DNA from: Algorimicrobium algoritergicola
Lineage (GTDB): Bacteria; Bacteroidota; Bacteroidia; Flavobacteriales; Flavobacteriaceae
Direction: 5' to 3'
Length of the DNA stretch: 64,000 bases
Assembly (NCBI RefSeq): GCF_008086165.1
Contig: NZ_VSKL01000003.1
Location: 248,001-312,000, forward strand
A model generated the notes under the pieces. The model saw only the letters and a list, made by a program, of their open reading frames with translations. It was not told where the DNA came from and searched no databases. The position numbers and the translations under genes were made by a program. The first letter of the stretch is position 1. The number at the start of each line of letters is the position of its first letter. Positions 1 through 9,053 of this stretch are shown here, piece by piece.

Positions 1-683
1 CTGAAGTAGAACAAGCTTACAACACCATGCAAAACCAGTTAGAATTGGTAGCGCAAAGTCAAGCTGTTGAAGCACCAAATGCTATTCTGAATTCTATTTT
101 GAATACCTTGGATGAAGAAACTCCAGTTATTCCGCTTAATAAACCAAGAACACGTAAAAAATGGTTCCAATTAAGTATTGCTGCTAGTGTTATTGCCATT
201 ATGTTTGCAAGTACGACGTATATTTTCTTTCAACAAAATCAGTTGTTAAAAATTGAAAATCAGAAAATTGCCGATGAAATATATGACAGATTGGATGATT
301 TAGACCAGAAAAACATGCGTTTAGATGAAATCATGCGTCAAATGAATCAACTAAACAATCCAGAAACTGAAAAGTATATTATAAACGGTAATAATCGTGC
401 TAAAAACTTAAAAACCGTTGCCTACATAAATCCAAGAGAAAAAACATCTATGTTAGATGTGGTTTCTTTACCACAATTACCAGAAGAACAATGTTATCAG
501 ATTTGGGCAGAATTGGAAGACAAAATGGTTAATTTAGGTATATTAAATGAAGGCGATAGACAATTAAAATCTATTCCATACACGGAAGATGCTTTAGCTT
601 TAAGTATTACCATAGAACAAAGAGGCAGTAAATTAAGTGCTACTAAAGAAAATTCGGTTGCAGAAATTACTCTGAATAAATAA
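1..683 (+). CDS. Anti-sigma factor (RskA-like), 5' end outside window
   Basis: The open frame enters from the left edge, so the N-terminus, including any zinc-binding anti-sigma domain, is missing. Counted from the first in-window Met (base 27), residues 47-69 form one membrane span after a basic RTRKK stretch. Residues 70-112 are charged and likely coiled coil. Residues 118-216 resemble the extracytoplasmic RskA domain, with a YxIWAEL-type core. Such proteins hold an ECF sigma factor at the membrane until a signal releases it. The cognate sigma gene usually lies just upstream, which is outside the window. The gene ends at a strong hairpin terminator. The family call is fairly sure; the regulated sigma factor is unknown. 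Confidence 0.8.
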   Translation, partial: EVEQAYNTMQNQLELVAQSQAVEAPNAILNSILNTLDEETPVIPLNKPRTRKKWFQLSIAASVIAIMFASTTYIFFQQNQLLKIENQKIADEIYDRLDDLDQKNMRLDEIMRQMNQLNNPETEKYIINGNNRAKNLKTVAYINPREKTSMLDVVSLPQLPEEQCYQIWAELEDKMVNLGILNEGDRQLKSIPYTEDALALSITIEQRGSKLSATKENSVAEITLNK

Positions 684-698
684 TCGGTATTAAAACTT

Positions 699-739
699 AA
701 AACAGACCTCGGTTTTCTTTGAAAATCGAGGTCTGTTTA
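699..739 (+). terminator. Rho-independent terminator after the anti-sigma gene
   Basis: The inverted repeat AACAGACCTCG / CGAGGTCTGTT is extended by a GTTTTC/GAAAAT stem and closed by a short TTT loop. It lies 16 bases after the anti-sigma stop codon and runs into T-rich sequence. It separates the anti-sigma transcript from the next promoter. Confidence 0.8.
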
Positions 740-753
740 TTTCTGGAAATCCG

Positions 754-761
754 TATCTTTG
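754..761 (+). promoter_or_regulatory. Bacteroidetes -7 box (TATCTTTG)
   Basis: This is an exact match to the TAnnTTTG -7 consensus of Bacteroidetes sigma factor RpoD. It lies 14 bases before the ATG at 776, and immediately after a terminator. Confidence 0.7.
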
Positions 762-775
762 CAAAAACAAATTTT

Positions 776-979
776 ATGAAACTTTTTTTAATAACATTAG
801 TATTATTAGGAATTGCTGTTGCAGGAATTGCCATTAAAATATGGGCCAAAAAGGATGGGAAATTTGCAGGCACTTGCGCTAGTCAAAATCCCATGATAAA
901 CACAACAGGTGAATCTTGCGGATTTTGCGGTAAAACACCAGACCAATATGAAAATTGTAACGAACCTCAACACTCGTAA
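776..979 (+). CDS. Small cysteine-containing membrane protein
   Basis: This 67-residue protein has a single hydrophobic segment at about residues 3-23, followed by a short soluble tail. The tail holds four cysteines, two of them in CGFCG, a CxxC pair that could bind metal or a cofactor or form a disulfide. A longer frame opens at 719, but that start lies inside the preceding terminator and upstream of the -7 box at 754-761, so ATG 776 is chosen. I recognise no named family; similar short proteins occur in Flavobacteriaceae. The glycosyltransferase gene follows after 5 bases, so the two are probably cotranscribed. Confidence 0.7.
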   Translation: MKLFLITLVLLGIAVAGIAIKIWAKKDGKFAGTCASQNPMINTTGESCGFCGKTPDQYENCNEPQHS

Positions 980-984
980 ACTTA

Positions 985-2097
985 ATGCTCATATTAGATA
1001 TTCTCTACTATGTTTTTATAATAGTAGCATGTTTTCAGGTTTGTTATTTTCTCTTTTTTTTTAGTCCCTTTGCATTTCAAAAAGAAAGCAATCCATCAAC
1101 TAAAAACATACCGATTTCGGTTATAATCTGTGCTAAAAACGAAGCCGAAAATCTCAAGAAATTTCTTCCAACCGTCATTGCTCAAAACTACCCTAATTTT
1201 GAAATTGTTTTAATTAATGATGCATCTTATGATGATACATTAGATGTCATGGAAGCTTTTGCCGAGAACCATCCAAATATTAAAATTGTAGATGTTAAAA
1301 ATAATGAAGCCTTTTGGGCCAACAAAAAATATGCTTTAACGTTAGGTATTAAATCCGCTAAAAACAATCATTTATTATTTACAGACGCAGATTGCACACC
1401 TGTTTCCAACAATTGGATTTCACAAATGAGCGCACATTTCAGCGCGGAGAAATCCATTGTTTTAGGTTATGGTGGTTATTACAAAATAAAAAACTCTTTA
1501 CTTAATAAGATTATCCGATTTGAAACCCTGCTCACCGCAATTCAGTACCTCTCATTTGCCAGAATGGGTTTACCATACATGGGAGTCGGGAGAAATTTAG
1601 CATACACCAAGGACGATTTTTTCAAGGCCAGTGGATTTATGAAACACATGTATATACGTTCTGGTGATGATGATTTATTCATTAATGAAATTGCAACAGC
1701 TACTAATACAAGTGTCTGTGTATCCAGAGAAAGCTTCACGATGTCTAATCCAAAAACAACATTTAAATCTTGGGTAACCCAAAAAAAACGGCATATTACA
1801 ACTGCCAGCCACTATAAAATCAGTCACCAAATGTTGCTAGCTTCTTTTTATGCATCACAATTATTATTTTGGCTTTCAGGAATTGTGCTTTTAAGCTTTT
1901 TATTTAAATGGGAAGTGGTTTTGGTATTTATAAGTTTGCGCTTTATAAGTCAATTTGTTATCGTATCGTTTATATCAAAAAAATTAGACGAACAGGATCT
2001 ATTGCCATTCTTTCCTTTTTTAGAATTCTTTTTAGTTATTTTTCAATTGACTATATTTATATCCAACCTGATATCAAAACCTAAACATTGGAAATAA
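985..2097 (+). CDS. Membrane glycosyltransferase, family 2 (GT-A fold)
   Basis: The 370-residue protein has an N-terminal membrane span (about 5-28), a GT2 catalytic domain (about 45-270) and two or three C-terminal spans (about 290-365). Visible motifs are SVIICAKNEAENL at the start of the domain, a DAD triad near residues 133-135 for nucleotide-sugar and metal binding, and GDDDLF near residue 230. The enzyme probably transfers a sugar from a nucleotide donor to a lipid or surface glycan at the inner membrane; the substrate is not evident. Its 3' end overlaps the start of the sigma factor gene by 10 bases, which suggests translational coupling. Confidence 0.85.
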   Translation: MLILDILYYVFIIVACFQVCYFLFFFSPFAFQKESNPSTKNIPISVIICAKNEAENLKKFLPTVIAQNYPNFEIVLINDASYDDTLDVMEAFAENHPNIKIVDVKNNEAFWANKKYALTLGIKSAKNNHLLFTDADCTPVSNNWISQMSAHFSAEKSIVLGYGGYYKIKNSLLNKIIRFETLLTAIQYLSFARMGLPYMGVGRNLAYTKDDFFKASGFMKHMYIRSGDDDLFINEIATATNTSVCVSRESFTMSNPKTTFKSWVTQKKRHITTASHYKISHQMLLASFYASQLLFWLSGIVLLSFLFKWEVVLVFISLRFISQFVIVSFISKKLDEQDLLPFFPFLEFFLVIFQLTIFISNLISKPKHWK

Positions 2098-2642
2098 CCC
2101 AAGCCATAGAACGCGCAAAAAACAATGACCAAAAAGCCTTTAATTTTTTATTGGATTCGTTTTGGGATAATGTCTATGGGTTTCAATTAAAGCGTGTACA
2201 AAATGAAAATGATGCGGAAGATATTACCATCCAAACATTCTCAAAAGCATTCGATAAAATTGACACCTATAATAGCGACTACAATTTTAAAACCTGGCTT
2301 ATTGCCATTTCAAAAAATATTCATATTGATTTAATTCGGAAGCAAAAAAATTCCATTTCACAAAACATAGCCCGTAGTGATGAAGATGGTTATCAGTATA
2401 TTTTAGATGATTCGCCTTCACCTGAGGACAAATTAATCACCGAACAAAATCTAGCCAAACTACTTCGCGATATTAAAAAACTGAAACCACATTATCAGAA
2501 AGTGATTAATTTAAGATACTTTCAAGAGTTGAGTTATAAAGAAATTTCAGTAGAGATTAACGAACCTATTAATAACGTGAAAGTTAAATTGCTACGTGCC
2601 AAGAAATTATTGGCTGAAATTATTCAAACCACCCGAGCATAA
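2088..2642 (+). CDS. ECF-type RNA polymerase sigma-70 factor
   Basis: The 184-residue protein has sigma region 2 (about 20-90, with AEDITIQTFSKAFDKI) and region 4 (about 125-182, with a LSYKEIS helix-turn-helix). The start must be the TTG at 2088: it is only the second codon after an in-frame TAA and gives the family-typical N-terminus (AIERAKNNDQKAF). It overlaps the end of the glycosyltransferase gene. No anti-sigma gene follows directly, so its control is unclear. Family assignment is secure. Confidence 0.9.
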   Translation: MEITQAIERAKNNDQKAFNFLLDSFWDNVYGFQLKRVQNENDAEDITIQTFSKAFDKIDTYNSDYNFKTWLIAISKNIHIDLIRKQKNSISQNIARSDEDGYQYILDDSPSPEDKLITEQNLAKLLRDIKKLKPHYQKVINLRYFQELSYKEISVEINEPINNVKVKLLRAKKLLAEIIQTTRA

Positions 2643-2700
2643 GCCTATTACCGAGATTTGTACTTTAACGAATTCACCATTCATTTTCCATAATACTTTG

Positions 2701-2708
2701 TATCTTTG
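2701..2708 (+). promoter_or_regulatory. -7 box (TATCTTTG) of lipA
   Basis: Exact TAnnTTTG match 18 bases before the lipA ATG at 2727. No convincing -33 TTG was seen at the usual distance. Confidence 0.65.
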
Positions 2709-2726
2709 CAACGGAAAATTTAGTGT

Positions 2727-3605
2727 ATGAAAACAGAAACAGTTTCAAATATTTTACCCGAAAGACAAGCTAAACCCAAATGGTTGCGTGTGAAATTGCC
2801 TACTGGCAAAAAATACACGGAATTACGAAGTTTAGTAGACAAATACAGCTTAAACACCATCTGTGCCTCTGGAAGTTGCCCAAATATGGGTGAATGTTGG
2901 GGTGAAGGTACCGCAACCTTCATGATTTTAGGAAATGTCTGTACACGTTCTTGCGGTTTTTGTGGTGTAAAAACCGGTAGACCAGAAACGGTAGATTGGG
3001 ACGAACCTGAAAAAGTAGCGCGCTCCATTAAACTCATGCAAATTAAGCATGCCGTTTTAACAAGTGTAGATCGTGATGATTTAAAAGACATGGGTAGTAT
3101 TATGTGGGCCGAAACTGTAAAATCTGTTAGACGTATGAATCCTGAAACGACACTAGAAACACTAATTCCAGACTTCCAAGGTGTGGAACAACATATAGAT
3201 AGAATTATTGATGTGGCACCAGAAGTGGTATCTCATAATATTGAAACCGTTCGTCGTTTAACACGCGAAGTACGAATTCAAGCTAAATACGACCGTAGTT
3301 TAGGTGTTTTAAAATATTTAAAATCCCAAGGGCAACGACGTACTAAATCTGGTATTATGCTTGGTCTTGGTGAAGAACGTGAAGAAGTTATTGAAACACT
3401 TCATGATTTACGCGCAAATGATGTGGATGTTGTAACTATTGGTCAATATTTACAGCCTAGTAAAAAACACTTACCTGTTAAGCGTTTTATTATGCCAGAT
3501 CAATTTGAAGAATATAGAGAAATTGGACTAGAATTAGGTTTCAGACATGTGGAAAGTAGCGCATTAGTGCGCTCATCTTACAAAGCTCAAAAACATATTA
3601 ATTAA
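2727..3605 (+). CDS. lipA: Lipoyl synthase
   Basis: This radical SAM enzyme inserts two sulfurs into protein-bound octanoyl groups to make the lipoyl cofactor of 2-oxoacid dehydrogenases. The LipA-specific auxiliary cluster ligands are C46, C51 and C57 ([12 protein letters not shown]). The radical SAM cluster ligands are C72, C76 and C79 (CTRSCGFC). A serine-rich RSS motif near the C-terminus supplies the usual serine ligand to the auxiliary cluster. Length 292 matches the family. The stop overlaps the gap start by one base (TAATG), so the two genes are likely cotranscribed. Confidence 0.97.
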   Translation: MKTETVSNILPERQAKPKWLRVKLPTGKKYTELRSLVDKYSLNTICASGSCPNMGECWGEGTATFMILGNVCTRSCGFCGVKTGRPETVDWDEPEKVARSIKLMQIKHAVLTSVDRDDLKDMGSIMWAETVKSVRRMNPETTLETLIPDFQGVEQHIDRIIDVAPEVVSHNIETVRRLTREVRIQAKYDRSLGVLKYLKSQGQRRTKSGIMLGLGEEREEVIETLHDLRANDVDVVTIGQYLQPSKKHLPVKRFIMPDQFEEYREIGLELGFRHVESSALVRSSYKAQKHIN

Positions 3606-4603
3606 TGATTCGTATTGGTATTAATGGTTTCGGGAGAATAGGCAGACGTGTATTGCGGTTGATTCATAATCATCCAGAGCTGGAAGTGGTTGCAATAAAT
3701 GATTTAGCCGACTCGAAAACGTTAAGTCACCTATTAAAATACGATAGTATTCATGGCATTTTTCATGAAAACATCTCTCATGACGAGCAGCATATAATCA
3801 TCAATGATAAAAAAATAGTTTTATCACACCAAAACCATCCGAAAGATATTGATTGGAAAGCCTCTCAAGTTGATTATGTTATTGAATCTACTGGGAAATT
3901 CAAAACAAAAGACGCTTTAGAATTTCATATTAAAAATGGTGCCAAGCGCGTTATTTTAAGTGTTCCTTCAGAAGACGACTCTATAAAAACCATTGTTTTA
4001 GGCATCAATGAATCTACTATTGACGGTACAGAAACCATTATTTCAAATGCATCATGCACCACAAATAATGCAGCGCCAATGATAGATGTGATCCATAAAT
4101 TATGTGGTATAAAACAAGCGTACATAACAACGGTTCATTCCTATACTACAGACCAAAGTTTACATGATCAGCCACATCGCGATTTACGTCGCGCACGTGC
4201 AGCTGGACAATCCATAGTACCAACAACAACAGGTGCAGCCAAAGCATTAACACGTATTTTCCCAGAGCTATCAGATGTTATTGGTGGCTGTGGCATTCGC
4301 GTTCCGGTAGCTAATGGTTCCTTAACAGACGTGACTCTAAATGTTGAAAAAACCGTGAGTATTGACATGGTTAATAATGCTTTTAAAAAGGCATCGGAAG
4401 GGTATTTAAAAAATGTACTAGCCTATACTGAAGATCCTATTGTATCCATTGATATAGTTGGAAATCCATACTCGTGTGTGTTCGATTCTCAAATGACTTC
4501 TGTCATCGGGAATATGGTTAAAATAATTGGATGGTATGATAATGAAACAGCCTATTCCCAAAGAATTATTGATTTAATCCGCTTTTTGTCGATAAAAAAA
4601 TAA
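3605..4603 (+). CDS. gap: Type I glyceraldehyde-3-phosphate dehydrogenase
   Basis: This enzyme converts glyceraldehyde-3-phosphate, NAD(P)+ and phosphate to 1,3-bisphosphoglycerate. The Rossmann motif GINGFGRIGR is at residues 5-14. The catalytic cysteine C151 sits in SNASCTTN and the catalytic histidine is H178 (TTVHSYT). The cysteine four residues after C151, common in this family, is replaced by Asn (CTTNN). Length is 332. D33 in the first strand-loop favours NAD. The gene starts within the lipA stop codon. Flavobacteria often carry more than one GAPDH, so whether this copy is glycolytic or gluconeogenic cannot be told. Confidence 0.96.
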   Translation: MIRIGINGFGRIGRRVLRLIHNHPELEVVAINDLADSKTLSHLLKYDSIHGIFHENISHDEQHIIINDKKIVLSHQNHPKDIDWKASQVDYVIESTGKFKTKDALEFHIKNGAKRVILSVPSEDDSIKTIVLGINESTIDGTETIISNASCTTNNAAPMIDVIHKLCGIKQAYITTVHSYTTDQSLHDQPHRDLRRARAAGQSIVPTTTGAAKALTRIFPELSDVIGGCGIRVPVANGSLTDVTLNVEKTVSIDMVNNAFKKASEGYLKNVLAYTEDPIVSIDIVGNPYSCVFDSQMTSVIGNMVKIIGWYDNETAYSQRIIDLIRFLSIKK

Positions 4604-4622
4604 CCTTTATCGAAAAAAAAAT

Positions 4623-4630
4623 TATATTTG
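4623..4630 (+). promoter_or_regulatory. -7 box (TATATTTG) of the hybrid kinase gene
   Basis: Exact TAnnTTTG match. The TTG at 4628, which opens the reading frame, is part of this box, so translation should begin at ATG 4652, 22 bases downstream. Confidence 0.7.
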
Positions 4631-4651
4631 TTCATAATAGTTACTCAAATT

Positions 4652-6880
4652 ATGTCCCAGATATATAAATATATATACCTTATTTTCATGCTGTTAAGCT
4701 TTAGTCTTTCAGCACAAGTTGATATTAGTGAAGATGAAGAATCTATTCAAATTAATATTGATTATAAAATAAACCAAGCTCAACAGGACATTGAAAACAG
4801 CAATTTTTTTGAGTCACAAAAAAAACTAGAAGAAGCCCTAGTTCTTGCCGAAAAAATTAGCAGCAAAAAAAGCATTGGAATTATATATGCCAAACTAGGC
4901 AAACTACAATATATAATTGAAGAGCCAGATGACGCTCTTATTAGCTTATTTAAAGCCAACGAAATCCAACGAATTATAAAGGACGATGTGAATCGTGCCG
5001 AAACTTACAAAACAATTGGTAACGTTTATAACAGTAAAAAAGATTACCGACAAGCTTTAGATTATTATGTATCAGCAAACACACTTTTTGACCAAGAAGG
5101 GCTTGATGATTTTGTAGCTGAAGTACTCCTCAACGAAGGTAAAACCCTTATTAAATTAAAGGACTACAAAAAAGCAAATAAGCAATTAGAAAAATCTATA
5201 GCATTAGCCAATCGCTACGAATTAGACAAAATACAGAGTAGCGCTATGATTCACAACGGATTAGCGCTAACGTATTTAGATAAAAAACAAGCTGGATTAG
5301 AATCTACTTTAAAAGGTGTTCAATTAGCAAAAGAATATAAGTTTAACACCGTACTTACAAATGGGTATTTAATTTTAAGCGATTTAAATGAAATAAATGG
5401 CGACTATCAAACGTCTTCAGAATATTTGAAAAAATACATGAAGCTGTCTGATTCTTTGCTTCAAGTAAAACGGGCAAATTTATCACCAGAAAAGCGCATT
5501 AAAATTCTACTGAACAACCAAACGGAATTCCAAAAAGAACAAGCCGCAAATTTAGAAGAGAAAATCAAAGAAAACAATTTAAGTAAACTTACTACCATTT
5601 TAAGTATTGCCTTAATCACCATTCTTTCTTTACTTACGCTATCCTTATATAAAAACAATAATATTAGACTGAAAACCAACAACATGCTTCACATTAAAAA
5701 CAGTGAACTTATTGTTGCCATGGAAAAAGCCGAATTGGCATCCAAAACCAAGGCCAACTTTCTATCTACTGTAACACATGAATTACGAACACCATTATAC
5801 GCTGTAACAGGTTTAACGAATATGCTATTGGATGAAGATCCAAAACCAAATCAAATTCAGCATTTAAAATCGCTAAAATTTTCAGGGGAATACTTACTGA
5901 CCTTTATTAACGATATTCTTCAGATTAATAAAATTGAAGCCAATAAAGTGGATGTTGAGCCCGAGAATTTCAACCTTAAAAAGAAAATGACCAATGTTAT
6001 TGCAGCCTTAAATAATTCGGCAAGCGACAATAACACCCAATTACATTTGGAATACGATATGGATATTCCTGAAACCTATAATGCAGATCAGCTTAAAATT
6101 TCGCAAATCCTGATTAATTTAATAGGCAATTCCATCAAGTTTACTAAAGATGGTGATATCTGGATTCGTGCTAAAAAACTCAAGCAAGATGGTGATTATT
6201 ATACCATTCGTTTTGAAGTAGAAGATAATGGAATAGGTATTAGCAAAGAAAAGCAAGAACGTCTTTTTGAAAGCTTCTCTCAAGGTTCCATACAAATTAA
6301 TAGAAAATATGGCGGAACTGGTTTAGGTTTATCTATTGTAAAAGGGCTTATTGATATTTTAAAAGGAAATATTTATTTAAAAAGTGAAATTGGAAAAGGT
6401 TCTAATTTTATTTTTGAAGTTCCTATGAAATATGCAGCTCCTGTTGCCAAACCTAAAAAAATAGAGTATTTCAATAATGTTACAGAAATTGATTTGGAAA
6501 ACATAAAAATATTAGTTGTTGAGGATAATAAGATCAACCAAATGATCACGAAAAAAATCCTTAACAAAATGAAACTAAATTGTGAAATAGTAGATAATGG
6601 CGAAGAAGCTGTTGAAAAAGTACGAACTGAAGCGTTTGATGTTGTTTTAATGGATATTCACATGCCAGGAATTAGCGGACTTGAAGCAACCAAGCGCATC
6701 AGAAAATTCAATCCAGATCTAACAATTTTTGCGCTAACGGCTGTAACTATTGAAGATAAAATGCATGAATTTGATGAAGCTGGATTTACAGATATTATTT
6801 CAAAACCTTTCAAACAAGAAGATTTTGAGAAAAAGCTTTATGAAACGTTAATAGAAAATAAAGAAACGAAATCTGTTTAA
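4652..6880 (+). CDS. TPR-sensor hybrid histidine kinase / response regulator
   Basis: The 742-residue protein has a signal peptide (about 1-22), TPR repeats (about 30-270), one membrane span near 315-335, a HisKA domain with HELRTP (H376) and an HATPase domain (ILINLIGNSIKF, EDNGIGIS, GGTGLGLSIVKG). It ends in a receiver domain with acceptor D668 (VLMDIHMPG) and the usual Lys in SKPF. The TPR part is likely periplasmic. No output domain follows, so phosphate probably passes to a separate regulator. ATG 4652 is chosen because the upstream TTG lies in the -7 box. Its stop overlaps that of the convergent lpxK gene. Confidence 0.92.
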   Translation: MSQIYKYIYLIFMLLSFSLSAQVDISEDEESIQINIDYKINQAQQDIENSNFFESQKKLEEALVLAEKISSKKSIGIIYAKLGKLQYIIEEPDDALISLFKANEIQRIIKDDVNRAETYKTIGNVYNSKKDYRQALDYYVSANTLFDQEGLDDFVAEVLLNEGKTLIKLKDYKKANKQLEKSIALANRYELDKIQSSAMIHNGLALTYLDKKQAGLESTLKGVQLAKEYKFNTVLTNGYLILSDLNEINGDYQTSSEYLKKYMKLSDSLLQVKRANLSPEKRIKILLNNQTEFQKEQAANLEEKIKENNLSKLTTILSIALITILSLLTLSLYKNNNIRLKTNNMLHIKNSELIVAMEKAELASKTKANFLSTVTHELRTPLYAVTGLTNMLLDEDPKPNQIQHLKSLKFSGEYLLTFINDILQINKIEANKVDVEPENFNLKKKMTNVIAALNNSASDNNTQLHLEYDMDIPETYNADQLKISQILINLIGNSIKFTKDGDIWIRAKKLKQDGDYYTIRFEVEDNGIGISKEKQERLFESFSQGSIQINRKYGGTGLGLSIVKGLIDILKGNIYLKSEIGKGSNFIFEVPMKYAAPVAKPKKIEYFNNVTEIDLENIKILVVEDNKINQMITKKILNKMKLNCEIVDNGEEAVEKVRTEAFDVVLMDIHMPGISGLEATKRIRKFNPDLTIFALTAVTIEDKMHEFDEAGFTDIISKPFKQEDFEKKLYETLIENKETKSV

Positions 6881-7887
6881 TTACCTGATTTTACATAATT
6901 CAAAACATGTTGTTTAAAAACTTCATGTTCATGAACGACGGCCTTTATTGGTAAGTAGAATAATTTTTCACGCAGATTCTCAAATCCTTTTAAGCGCATA
7001 AAATCCTTTTCTGTTGTTAGCAATAATTTTTGTTGTCCCAATCGGGATATATCCGCATCTGTAAACGCATGGTGATCGGGAAAATTCAAATGTTCAAATT
7101 GCAATCCATTATTTTTTAAATGCAACACCAACGGACTCGCATTCGCAATTCCAGTTACTAAAGTAAAATTTTCAAGACTCAATAAATCACGAGAGGTATC
7201 TTCTGAAAAAACAACTTCAGAATAATCTATAGAACTAAAAAAAACGTTTTGATTCGCCTCTGGTTTCAATTTTAAAATAATCTGCTCTTTTTCTGAATCC
7301 GAAATATCATTTGGACATTTAGTTACCACAATTAGTTGAGCACGTTTAGCACCTTGTTTTGGTTCACGCAAATTACCCGTAGGCAAAACCCAATCATCAG
7401 CATATAAATCGTGATATGTTGTAAGCAAAATATTAAAACCAGCCGCTACCTTCCGATGTTGAAAAGCATCATCCAACAAAATTACATCAGGTTTTTTGGG
7501 TAAACTTATTAAGTTTTCAATACCACGTTGCCTATTAGAATCAACAGCTATTTGAACATCATTATAAAACTTACTAAAAAACTGAAACGGCTCATCACCC
7601 AAGGTTTTAGCAGTATCCGAATTATCCGCCAAACGAAATCCTTGTGTTTCCCTTTTATAACCACGACTTAAAGTTGCCACTTGATAGGAATCCTTTAAAA
7701 CACGGATTAAAAGTTCAATCATAGGCGATTTCCCCGTTCCACCTGTACTCAAATTTCCAACACAAATAACAGGTAGATTATAGGATTTACTTTTAAAAAC
7801 CCCCAAATCGTAAAACCAATTGCGCATCCAAGTCACCACATAGTAAATTGGAACAATAGGAAATAATATTTTTCGAAGAAGCTTCAT
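6877..7887 (-). CDS. lpxK: Tetraacyldisaccharide 4'-kinase (lipid A synthesis)
   Basis: LpxK phosphorylates the 4' position of the lipid A precursor at the inner membrane. The N-terminal hydrophobic anchor is about residues 5-25. The Walker A loop GGTGKSP is at 49-55, preceded by VICVGNLS, and a DDAFQHR motif follows, typical of LpxK. ATG 7887 gives 336 residues and the family-typical start MKLLRKILFP. A 13-residue upstream extension to 7926 is open, but it would overlap the promoter of the divergent gene. The 3' end is convergent with the kinase gene. Confidence 0.93.
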   Translation of the reverse strand: MKLLRKILFPIVPIYYVVTWMRNWFYDLGVFKSKSYNLPVICVGNLSTGGTGKSPMIELLIRVLKDSYQVATLSRGYKRETQGFRLADNSDTAKTLGDEPFQFFSKFYNDVQIAVDSNRQRGIENLISLPKKPDVILLDDAFQHRKVAAGFNILLTTYHDLYADDWVLPTGNLREPKQGAKRAQLIVVTKCPNDISDSEKEQIILKLKPEANQNVFFSSIDYSEVVFSEDTSRDLLSLENFTLVTGIANASPLVLHLKNNGLQFEHLNFPDHHAFTDADISRLGQQKLLLTTEKDFMRLKGFENLREKLFYLPIKAVVHEHEVFKQHVLNYVKSGN

Positions 7888-7907
7888 AACAACGAAAGTA
7901 ATTATTT

Positions 7908-7915
7908 TATCTTTG
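7908..7915 (+). promoter_or_regulatory. -7 box (TATCTTTG) of the NIF3-family gene
   Basis: Exact TAnnTTTG match 19 bases before ATG 7935, in the divergent gap with lpxK. Confidence 0.65.
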
Positions 7916-7934
7916 AAGTTAAACATAAATAGAA

Positions 7935-9050
7935 ATGATTGTTCAAGACGTTATAAATTGTTTAGAAAATTTTGCACCAACTTCCTATGCAGAAGATTTT
8001 GATAATGTGGGTTTATTAGTTGGGAATACCCAAGAAAACGTAACTGGAATTTTGGTGACTTTAGATACAACAGAAGCCGTTATTGATGAAGCCATAGCAA
8101 CCAATTGCAACCTCATCATCAGTTTTCACCCGATTGTTTTTAAAGGCTTAAAAAAAATTACAGGACAAAGTTATGTAGAACGCGTGGTAATAAAAGCCAT
8201 CCAAAATAACATAGCTATTTTTGCTATTCACACGGCTTTAGATAATGCCTTTCATGGTGTGAATGATATGATTTGTGAAAAACTCAACCTTACAAATCGC
8301 AAAATCCTAATTCCACAATCAGGAACCATCAAAAAACTAACAACCTATGCACCACATGCTGAAGCGGCTACCATTCGGGAGGCGTTATTTACCGCTGGCG
8401 CTGGAAGCATTGGCAATTATGATCATTGTAGTTTTAATATGGAAGGCATTGGCACTTTTAGAGGTGGTGAAACATCAAATCCTACAAAAGGCAAAAAAAT
8501 GGAAATTCATTCCGAACCGGAAACTAAAATATCGGTCACGTTTCCGAAGCATTTAGAATCTCAAATACTAGAAGCACTTTTTTCTACACATTCTTATGAA
8601 GAAGTAGCTTATGAAATAGTAAATATTGACAATACCAATCAGCATATTGGAATGGGAATGATTGGCTCTTTAGATAAACCGATGACGGAATCTGATTTTT
8701 TTAACTATTTGAAAGTAGAAATGGAAACAAATACGATTAGGCATTCGGCTTTTTTAAATAAACCCATTCAGAAAATTGCTGTTTTAGGAGGCTCCGGAAG
8801 TTTTGCTATTTCTGCTGCTAAACGTGCTGGCGCTGACATATTTATCACGGCCGACTTAAAATACCACGATTTCTTTCAAGCCGAAAACAACATAATTCTA
8901 GCTGATATTGGTCATTATGAAAGTGAGCAGTTCACAAAAAACCTTTTAGTAGCATTTCTTAACAAAAAAATTACTAATTTTGCACCTGCCTTACCGGTAG
9001 GTAGGCTTATTTTATCAAAGACCAGTACAAATCCTGTTAAGTATTATTAG
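7935..9050 (+). CDS. NIF3 / YbgI-family dinuclear metal protein
   Basis: The 371-residue protein belongs to the NIF3 family, often labelled GTP cyclohydrolase 1 type 2-like. Likely metal ligands are H65 (SFHPIVFKG), H99 and D103 (IHTALDNA) and the C-terminal GHYESEQ. The central insert (about 130-240) is the PII/CutA-like domain found in the longer bacterial members. The cellular role of the family is not settled. The coiled-coil gene starts 3 bases after its stop, a pairing common in Bacteroidetes and likely an operon. Confidence 0.9.
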   Translation: MIVQDVINCLENFAPTSYAEDFDNVGLLVGNTQENVTGILVTLDTTEAVIDEAIATNCNLIISFHPIVFKGLKKITGQSYVERVVIKAIQNNIAIFAIHTALDNAFHGVNDMICEKLNLTNRKILIPQSGTIKKLTTYAPHAEAATIREALFTAGAGSIGNYDHCSFNMEGIGTFRGGETSNPTKGKKMEIHSEPETKISVTFPKHLESQILEALFSTHSYEEVAYEIVNIDNTNQHIGMGMIGSLDKPMTESDFFNYLKVEMETNTIRHSAFLNKPIQKIAVLGGSGSFAISAAKRAGADIFITADLKYHDFFQAENNIILADIGHYESEQFTKNLLVAFLNKKITNFAPALPVGRLILSKTSTNPVKYY

Positions 9051-9053
9051 AGT

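Noticed and set aside
719-775. N-terminal extension of the small membrane protein from 719
   Set aside because: It lies inside the upstream terminator and ahead of the -7 box at 754-761; ATG 776 fits better.
4628-4651. TTG 4628 as start of the hybrid kinase
   Set aside because: The TTG is part of the TATATTTG promoter box; ATG 4652 gives a normal signal peptide.
8347-8556. 69-residue open frame inside the NIF3-family gene
   Set aside because: Shadow frame of a well-conserved gene, no start context.
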